Source: a virus
Direction: 5' to 3' (one strand)
IMG/VR virus record: IMGVR_UViG_3300017917_002860
Span: 1 to 25,970 of that record
Length of the DNA stretch: 25,970 nt
Below the pieces are notes generated by a model that saw only the letters and a list, made by a program, of their open reading frames with translations, ran no database searches and was not told where the DNA came from. Shown one piece after another: positions 21,757 to 25,970 of the stretch; position 1 is the first letter of the stretch, and each line of letters begins with the position of its first letter. A program made the position numbers and the translations under genes.

Positions 21757-22549
21757 GACTCCAAGTGAAGCACTAGAATTTGCAACCAATTACGTATTGC
21801 TACAAGGTCAAGAAATATCTCCTAGAGGTATGAAGACCTATGAAGTTCTCAATGCTACAATTGAAATAACAAAACCGTGGAACATACCATTAGATCTTGA
21901 AAACAGAAAACTTAATCAACGAATTGGTGCAATGGAATGCTTACAATTAGTTGGACAAGTATCTGTTCCTGAGTTAATGACACAAACGGCAAAAACTTTT
22001 GAGCGGTTTATGGATCATGGTATTCTCTATGGTGCGTATGGACCTAGAATCTACGGCAATTTACATAAAGTTGTTGAATTACTTAAAAAAGATCCATCGA
22101 GTCGTCAAGCAGTATTGACCATTTACAATTCTGATAAGGATACCAATTCTGATGTCAAAGATGTTCCATGTACTTTAACTTTGCAATATTTCATTAGAAA
22201 TAATAAACTTTTAGCAAGAACAAGTATGAGATCAAATGACATTTATTTAGGAATGCCATATGATTTTGTTCAGTTTATTGGTTTACAAGGTGCAATTGCA
22301 AAAGCTTTAGATTTGGAAATGGGCACCTATTCTCACACTGTCGGTAGCTTACACGTTTATGATCAGCATGTTCGAGATGCAGAGTTTATCAAAGGTCTTA
22401 AAAATAATTATTCAAGCGAATATGTACCATTGTGGACTAGTTCAACAATTGAAGAAATTAGTTCAGATGCAAGAATGATTTTAGGTGGTCTTATTCGACA
22501 AAACTGTACCGAATTTGAAAAATTCTTGGCAGGCATTGAACATGAGTAA
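21740..22549 (+). CDS. Thymidylate-synthase-family enzyme with dCMP-type Asp175
   Basis: 269 residues. Catalytic Cys144 (DVPCTLTLQY), phosphate-binding Arg164 in MRSNDIYLGMPYD, and His205-x-Tyr207 (LHVY) show the TS fold. The residue equal to Asn177 of E. coli TS, which pairs with uracil, is Asp175. T4 dCMP hydroxymethylase has Asp there and dCMP as substrate. CHxxxQ of true TS is CTLTLQ. It should therefore add a hydroxymethyl (or methyl) group to C5 of dCMP, or of another pyrimidine nucleotide. Starts inside the kinase gene by 17 bases; no closer start exists. Confidence 0.8.
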   Translation: MHLITETPSEALEFATNYVLLQGQEISPRGMKTYEVLNATIEITKPWNIPLDLENRKLNQRIGAMECLQLVGQVSVPELMTQTAKTFERFMDHGILYGAYGPRIYGNLHKVVELLKKDPSSRQAVLTIYNSDKDTNSDVKDVPCTLTLQYFIRNNKLLARTSMRSNDIYLGMPYDFVQFIGLQGAIAKALDLEMGTYSHTVGSLHVYDQHVRDAEFIKGLKNNYSSEYVPLWTSSTIEEISSDARMILGGLIRQNCTEFEKFLAGIEHE

Positions 22550-22688
22550 AGACCCAAATGTTGAAAGATGCCAATCATGTGGTACATGGATTTATATGGA
22601 TCAGATGATGACTCTTAAAAAGTTATTAGGAGAGACCTTGTTATGCTCTTTCTGTGCAGGCGGAAGAAAGATCAAACATGCTTCCTAA
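22542..22688 (+). CDS. 48-residue zinc-ribbon protein
   Basis: ATG 22542 lies eight bases before the end of the TS-family gene and AGG is seen 7-9 bases upstream. CQSCGTW and LCSFCAGG provide four Cys for a zinc ribbon. Short form chosen over an in-frame upstream ATG at 22485 that would lie deep in the previous gene. Could be a partner of DNA or of the modification enzymes. Function unknown. Confidence 0.65.
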   Translation: MSKDPNVERCQSCGTWIYMDQMMTLKKLLGETLLCSFCAGGRKIKHAS

Positions 22689-23031
22689 TCAGCAAGAAGT
22701 TGTAAAGCGTTTGATGGAATTATCACGAATGCTTGACCAAGCAACTGAAGAAATTGCTAAACTAGATCATGATTATACTGTAAAAAAAGCAGTATATGAA
22801 AGAGCATTTGCTAACGCATTTTTAACTTCAACAGGATCAATGGATTTGCGTAAACATGAAGCAACCGCACAATGTGCAGATGCAAAATTTGAAATGGAAA
22901 TAGCAGATCAACTAGTAAGAGCATGCAAAGAACGGATCAACACTTTAAGATCTCAAATTTCCATTGGTCAATCCTTGAGTGCAGCAATTCGCCAACAGTT
23001 TTCAGCTGAAGGAATTGGACAATATACATGA
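22678..23031 (+). CDS. Helical coiled-coil protein, conserved in actinophages
   Basis: 117 residues from ATG 22678; an in-frame GTG at 22654 would extend it. Almost entirely helical: VVKRLMELSRMLDQATEEIA, YERAFANAFLTSTGSMDLRK, ADQLVRACKERINTLRSQI, GQSLSAAIRQQFSAEG. I know this type from actinophage replication regions, always small and without known role. ATGA overlap with the HNH gene. Confidence 0.7.
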   Translation: MLPNQQEVVKRLMELSRMLDQATEEIAKLDHDYTVKKAVYERAFANAFLTSTGSMDLRKHEATAQCADAKFEMEIADQLVRACKERINTLRSQISIGQSLSAAIRQQFSAEGIGQYT

Positions 23032-23288
23032 GAGCACGTAGCAAAAAAATGTCCAAAATCTACATTGAGCGTAGAAAATTAGTTGCACAAATTTTAGAAG
23101 AAAAACCAATGTGTGAACGCTGTGGTCAACGAGCAACAGAAGTGCATGAATTAAAAAGCCGTGCACGTGGCGGTTCAATTTTAGATCCGACAAATTGTGT
23201 TGCTTTGTGTCATTCTTGCCATCATTGGGTTACCACTCATCCAGCCGAAGCAAAAGCTCAAGGTTGGTTAAAGAATTCTTGGGAGTAA
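23028..23288 (+). CDS. HNH endonuclease
   Basis: 86 residues. Two CxxC zinc pairs (MCERCG and ALCHSCH) flank the HNH core: His40 in EVHELKSRARGG (first His), Asn56 in DPTNCVALC, and His in CHHWVTTHP. Single HNH domain without extra specificity domain. Phage HNH proteins of this size may assist packaging or be mobile; here it is coupled by ATGA, so it is a working part of the operon. Confidence 0.8.
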   Translation: MRARSKKMSKIYIERRKLVAQILEEKPMCERCGQRATEVHELKSRARGGSILDPTNCVALCHSCHHWVTTHPAEAKAQGWLKNSWE

Positions 23289-23289
23289 T

Positions 23290-23457
23290 ATGCCAACTTA
23301 CGATTATCAATGTCCAAAATGCAAAGTGACCATTGAGCATTATTCTGCTTTTAGTGAAACTACAGCACCAATGTGTGATTGCGGTCAAACAATGCAAAAG
23401 ATCTATTCTAGTCCAGGAGTCATCTTCAAGGGTGATGGTTGGGCAGGTAAATCATGA
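23290..23457 (+). CDS. FmdB-like zinc-ribbon protein
   Basis: 55 residues. Begins PTYDYQCPKCKVTIEHYSAF, the standard opening of FmdB-type ribbons, with a second pair CDCG (Cys29, Cys31) and an MQKIYSSPGVIFKGDGWAG end that is typical of the family in actinobacteria. Role unknown; these proteins are thought to be regulatory. TGA overlaps the next ATG (ATGA). Confidence 0.85.
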   Translation: MPTYDYQCPKCKVTIEHYSAFSETTAPMCDCGQTMQKIYSSPGVIFKGDGWAGKS

Positions 23458-23789
23458 CTCAGGCAAGACGACGCCGTGGTCGTGACACAGAATTGATCTT
23501 TGCTGAATATTTGAAGACTCAAGGTTGGATTTATGCTGAAGCAACCAGTTCTTCGGCTCCTGGAACCGACATTACAGGAGTTTTAGGAGTGGATTGGGAA
23601 TTGAAAGCCAAAAAAGACTTTGATCCTAAATCAGCTATGCGTCAACAAGCAAAAAGACTAAATGATGGAATTATTGGTATTTCAGTGTTGCGACAAAATG
23701 GTCAAGGTGAATCTGATATTGAAAATTGGCCAACTGTGATGCCATTAAAAACTGCAATTGAATTATTAAAGAAAGCTGGTTATCAATGA
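23454..23789 (+). CDS. PD-(D/E)XK nuclease, Holliday-junction-resolvase-like
   Basis: 111 residues. Basic start (ARRRRGRDTELIFAEYL), Asp39 in APGTDITG, then Glu49-Leu-Lys51 in VDWELKAKKDF, an active site of VRR-NUC or archaeal-Hjc-like nucleases. Probably cuts branched DNA for recombination or packaging. ATGA overlaps on both sides. Confidence 0.65.
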   Translation: MTQARRRRGRDTELIFAEYLKTQGWIYAEATSSSAPGTDITGVLGVDWELKAKKDFDPKSAMRQQAKRLNDGIIGISVLRQNGQGESDIENWPTVMPLKTAIELLKKAGYQ

Positions 23790-24079
23790 TCCGTGATGAT
23801 GGTATTTATTTCATTTCAGAACGTTGGATGAAAAATGCTGCTTGTACAGATCCATCAGTTGATCCAGATTGGTGGTTTCCTGTCAACGAGCAAAAAACAA
23901 ACATTGAACTTCAAGTGGCTGTCAACATTTGCAAGGAATGTCCAGTAAGGCGAAAGTGTTTGGAGTTTGTAATGAGTAACTGGCCAATGTACGGTGTTTG
24001 GGCAGGTCATACACAAAGAGAATTAAAAAACATAAAAAAGAAAATGGAGAAGCAAAATGAGCATAAACGTAGTGCTTAA
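23786..24079 (+). CDS. WhiB-family iron-sulfur transcription regulator
   Basis: 97 residues. Cys20 (NAACTDP), Cys49 and Cys52 (NICKECP), Cys58 (RRKC) are the four ligands of the [4Fe-4S] cluster; GVWAG is the turn before the basic C-terminal helix (REL, KKKMEKQ). WhiB proteins bind sigma factor region 4 and are confined to actinobacteria and their phages, which sets the host. Known phage examples can repress host whiB genes or block septation. ATGA coupling with the nuclease. Confidence 0.95.
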   Translation: MIRDDGIYFISERWMKNAACTDPSVDPDWWFPVNEQKTNIELQVAVNICKECPVRRKCLEFVMSNWPMYGVWAGHTQRELKNIKKKMEKQNEHKRSA

Positions 24080-24458
24080 AGGTCGAGTTGGTAAAGATCC
24101 AGAAATCAAGTTCACGCCAAATAACATGGCTTTATGCCAATTAAGCGTTGTTACTAATGGACGTAAACAAGTAAATGGCCAATGGCAAGATGTGGATACG
24201 AGTTGGTGGGAATGTAAAGCATTTTCAGGTTTAGCCGAGGCTATTGTAGATACAGTGCGGAAAGGTCAATTGGTGACGATTACAGGCGCAATGAAGCAAA
24301 CAACATGGGTAGACAAAGCAGGAAATCAACGCTCGTCATATGAGGTTCTGATTGATTCTATTGCGCCGCAAATTACTGTACAAAAATACCATGGACAAAA
24401 ACCACGTGAAAAGAATTCAGATCCAGTAGCGTGGGATCCAACAGAGGCGGTTTTCTAG
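24057..24458 (+). CDS. ssb: Single-stranded DNA-binding protein
   Basis: 133 residues, OB fold: NVVLKGRVGKDPEIKFT, VVTNGRKQVNGQWQDVDTSWWECKAF, AEAIVDTVRKGQLVTITG and RSSYEVLIDSIAPQI are the usual SSB strands. The acidic tail ends DPTEAVF in place of the host DDDIPF tip, so it may not bind the host's SSB partners in the same way. Ribosome site GGAG, overlapping the WhiB gene by 23 bases; TAG is directly followed by the next ATG. Confidence 0.9.
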   Translation: MSINVVLKGRVGKDPEIKFTPNNMALCQLSVVTNGRKQVNGQWQDVDTSWWECKAFSGLAEAIVDTVRKGQLVTITGAMKQTTWVDKAGNQRSSYEVLIDSIAPQITVQKYHGQKPREKNSDPVAWDPTEAVF

Positions 24459-24932
24459 ATGTCAGTTAAAGCAATGTCATATGTTTGGGATAATTCACCA
24501 TATAACGGCAATGCACTGATCGTCCATTTAGCTTTAGCAGATCATTGTGATGACCAAGGAATCTGTTGGCCGAGCCAAAAATATTTAGCTGAAAAGTGCA
24601 AAATTAGCGAACGGCAAGTCAGGAGAATCATTTATCAGATGGTCGAAAATGGATTATTGTTTGTTGAAGTACGAGCCAAACAAGGTAAAAACAATAATCG
24701 CTACCGGTTGATCTTCAAAAAAGTACAGGTCACCGGTGACCCATTGGACATTGATAATGATGCGATTTGGCCTGTCCAACAGGACACAGCTATGGCCTGT
24801 CCAACAGGTCAAGCTGGTGGCCAGTATAACCATCATAAACCATCAATAATCATCAATAAGAGAAGTGAGATGCCACAAGAAGTAAAAGAAATGATTGAAC
24901 AAATTAGGAGGAAAAATGGACGACAAAGATAA
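24459..24932 (+). CDS. HTH replication initiator-like protein
   Basis: 157 residues. HTH_36/replication protein O-like N-terminus: ALIVHLALADHCDDQGICWP, KYLAEKCKISERQVRRIIYQ and LEENG-like NGLLFVEVRA give the winged helix that in lambda O binds the origin. After residue 90 the sequence is low-complexity and carries DNA-level repeats (see 24728-24860), as in phage O genes whose origin lies inside the gene. Last residues EVKEMIEQIRRKNGR are helical. The helicase loader partner is not visible. Confidence 0.7.
   Translation: MSVKAMSYVWDNSPYNGNALIVHLALADHCDDQGICWPSQKYLAEKCKISERQVRRIIYQMVENGLLFVEVRAKQGKNNNRYRLIFKKVQVTGDPLDIDNDAIWPVQQDTAMACPTGQAGGQYNHHKPSIIINKRSEMPQEVKEMIEQIRRKNGRQR
24728..24860. 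repeat. Candidate replication origin inside the initiator gene: palindrome, iterons, AT-rich repeats
   Basis: GGTCACCGGTGACC (24728-24741) is a perfect 14-bp palindrome. TGGCCTGTCCAACAGG occurs twice, at 24768-24783 and 24793-24808, 25 bases apart, each holding CCTGT-CCA-ACAGG symmetry. Because 25 is not a multiple of 3, the copies are read in different frames (WPVQQD and MACPTG), so DNA sequence, not protein, is conserved. An A+T-rich stretch with ATCAATAA repeats (24829-24860) follows, like an unwinding element. Confidence 0.65.
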
Positions 24933-25053
24933 AGCATTTTGGGCTTGGTGGGAAGTTGTACAGAGTTACAAAAATTTGTACAATTTACGAATGGCATTTG
25001 AAGCAGGTTGGGAAGCAGCAATAAAAAATCAGGTTGTAAATGATGGAAAATAA
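24916..25053 (+). CDS. 45-residue protein, unknown
   Basis: Strong ribosome site AGGAGG six bases before ATG 24916. Starts MDDKDKAFWAWWEVVQSYKN and is rich in Trp, Phe and Tyr, with an amphipathic helix (YNLRMAFEAGWEAAIKNQ) resembling a short phage motif of the type F..GW.A. No other clue. Overlaps the initiator gene by 17 bases and the next gene by 14. Confidence 0.65.
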   Translation: MDDKDKAFWAWWEVVQSYKNLYNLRMAFEAGWEAAIKNQVVNDGK

Positions 25054-25660
25054 ATGCTCAACTTGTAAAGGAGCTTCTGAAAAAGGTGCTTGTCCATATT
25101 GCCGGAAAAGATTAAAAAAGATCTTACAAGAATTAGTTGCTTTCATAGATCTTCTTAATTCAAGCCCTAGTTTAAGACAGCAAGTCTCTACACAGCAAGA
25201 AGGCAGAGGATCTTTGTCAAATTCACTAGTTATCAATGTCCAGATTGTTGATTTAATAGCAAAAAATGGAATTCCTTTAATTTTAGAGTCCTGGGCTAAG
25301 ATGATTGTAGAAGAGCGCGAATTAAGTCCATCGTTATTAAATGCTACTAAGGAAAAGTCAAAACTGCATTCTGTACAAGCTGTTTTAGAAAACCACAATG
25401 ACTGGTTAGCAGATTCTGATCTATGGAAAGATTACTACACAGAAATAAAAGAACCGTGGACTACTCTTAGAAGAATTATCCATGGCGAGCGAAAACCACC
25501 AAAAAAAGTATCCTGTCCTGTACAAGACTGCAACGGTGTACTACACCTAGAATCTAATGGTGATGTCCACTGTATAACAGATGAATCTCATGCTTGGCAA
25601 TATGAACAGTGGAGTAGGCTAGCAAAATTACTTGTAGAACCTAGTGTACAATCACAGTGA
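25040..25660 (+). CDS. Zinc-binding protein with Cys pairs at both ends, unknown
   Basis: 206 residues. N-terminal CSTCKGASEKGACPYCRKRL supplies four Cys; C-terminal CPVQDCNGVL plus VHCITDESHAW supplies three Cys and a His; between them are long helices (LKKILQELVAFIDLL and VQIVDLIAK) and ENHNDWLADSDLW. I have seen proteins with this layout near the end of actinophage early operons, with no known function; the zinc ends suggest nucleic acid or protein binding. Confidence 0.65.
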   Translation: MMENKCSTCKGASEKGACPYCRKRLKKILQELVAFIDLLNSSPSLRQQVSTQQEGRGSLSNSLVINVQIVDLIAKNGIPLILESWAKMIVEERELSPSLLNATKEKSKLHSVQAVLENHNDWLADSDLWKDYYTEIKEPWTTLRRIIHGERKPPKKVSCPVQDCNGVLHLESNGDVHCITDESHAWQYEQWSRLAKLLVEPSVQSQ

Positions 25661-25718
25661 TGTGATTTACAATATGGATCACCGGACTACAGGTGTGTAA
25701 AAAATCGGATATAATTAA
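25640..25718 (+). promoter_or_regulatory. Dyad and TATAAT box before the HNH gene
   Basis: ATCACA-GTGA-TGTGAT (25651-25666) is a perfect six-pair dyad, extended by near-matching TGTACA/TTACA flanks, at the stop of the previous gene. TATAAT at 25710-25715 stands three bases before the ATG at 25719. No good -35 is seen, and the box is very close to the start, so a leaderless transcript or chance both remain possible. Confidence 0.4.
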
Positions 25719-25970
25719 ATGCCATTGAAACCCTGCTTAGATTGTGGTATACCAAACCCTAATAGCAGATGTGCATCATGCCAAGAGATAAGATCTAATA
25801 ACCAACCACAACGTACACGTGATACTGCAGTTAAACGTGGTTATGATAAAGCATGGTACAAGTTACGTGCACAAATATTAGATCGTGATAAGTGGATCTG
25901 TTATATATGTGGCAAAAAGTTAATTGGTGATGATGCAACAGTGGATCACATCGTACCAATCAGTGTGAAT
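25719..25970 (+). CDS. HNH endonuclease, 3' end outside the window
   Basis: 84 residues are seen and the frame is still open at the end. Four N-terminal Cys (KPCLDCG and RCASCQ) form a zinc knuckle; RTRDTAVKRGYDKAWYKLRA and ICYICGKK then TVDHIVPIS are the usual HNH core opening, including the catalytic Asp-His. HNH genes of this form often lie beside the terminase genes, so the packaging module may begin right after the window. Confidence 0.85.
   Translation, partial: MPLKPCLDCGIPNPNSRCASCQEIRSNNQPQRTRDTAVKRGYDKAWYKLRAQILDRDKWICYICGKKLIGDDATVDHIVPISVN

Noticed and set aside
24985-25398. A 137-residue minus-strand ORF
   Set aside because: Antisense shadow of the 206-residue zinc-binding gene, without a ribosome site.

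Overview
This window is most of the right part of a low-GC siphovirus genome that infects an actinobacterium. The evidence for phage is a continuous head-tail, tail, lysis and replication gene order with ATGA or short gene overlaps throughout. The evidence for an actinobacterial host is a WhiB-type iron-sulfur regulator (23786-24079), a BldC/MerR-like small HTH protein (15229-15432), a DUF6378 protein and an Erf-like/Cas4-like pair of the sort common in actinophages. The A+T-rich composition (about 40% GC by eye) fits low-GC aquatic actinobacteria better than Streptomyces or Mycobacterium; the exact host is inference. No integrase, terminase, capsid or DNA polymerase gene is visible here.

Layout. 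1-918: 3' part of a GT4-type glycosyltransferase, with a GC jump inside it at about base 240. 928-8780: connector, tail terminator, tail tube, tail-assembly chaperones with a programmed -1 frameshift at CCCAAAA, tape measure, minor tail protein and an S74-type tail fibre. 8780-9922: lysis cassette (coiled-coil peptide, membrane protein, CHAP endolysin, holin-like protein). 9924-12100: HTH protein, calcineurin-like phosphoesterase, DUF6378 and a proteasome/HslV-like Ntn hydrolase, closed by a strong bidirectional terminator. 12156-13517, minus strand: DUF932 protein preceded by two small genes. 13518-13887: a 370-bp divergent control region with mirrored promoter elements and a GAAC-ATAT-GTTC LexA-type palindrome. 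13888-15090: six overlapping mini-genes. 15091-15228: structured leader. 15229-15875: BldC-like regulator and an exported lysozyme/Rpf-like protein. 15885-25660: one long, translationally coupled early operon: recombination nuclease and annealing protein, then nucleotide and DNA-modification genes (dCMP deaminase, all-alpha NTP pyrophosphatase, SGNH hydrolase, probable amino acid:DNA transferase, fold-type II PLP enzyme, P-loop kinase, thymidylate-synthase-family enzyme), then zinc-ribbon proteins, HNH, nuclease, WhiB, SSB and a replication initiator with iteron-like repeats inside its gene. 25719-end: start of another HNH gene.

The most interesting part is 17507-22549. The thymidylate synthase homologue carries Asp at the position (Asn177 in E. 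coli) that selects dUMP; Asp there is the hallmark of dCMP-specific enzymes such as T4 dCMP hydroxymethylase. With a dCMP deaminase, an all-alpha dCTP/dUTP pyrophosphatase-type protein and a kinase, this resembles the T4 route to hydroxymethylcytosine, but it is joined to an amino acid:DNA transferase-like protein, a PLP enzyme and an SGNH hydrolase, which point to further decoration of the base in DNA. I infer a DNA base hypermodification pathway whose final product is unknown.
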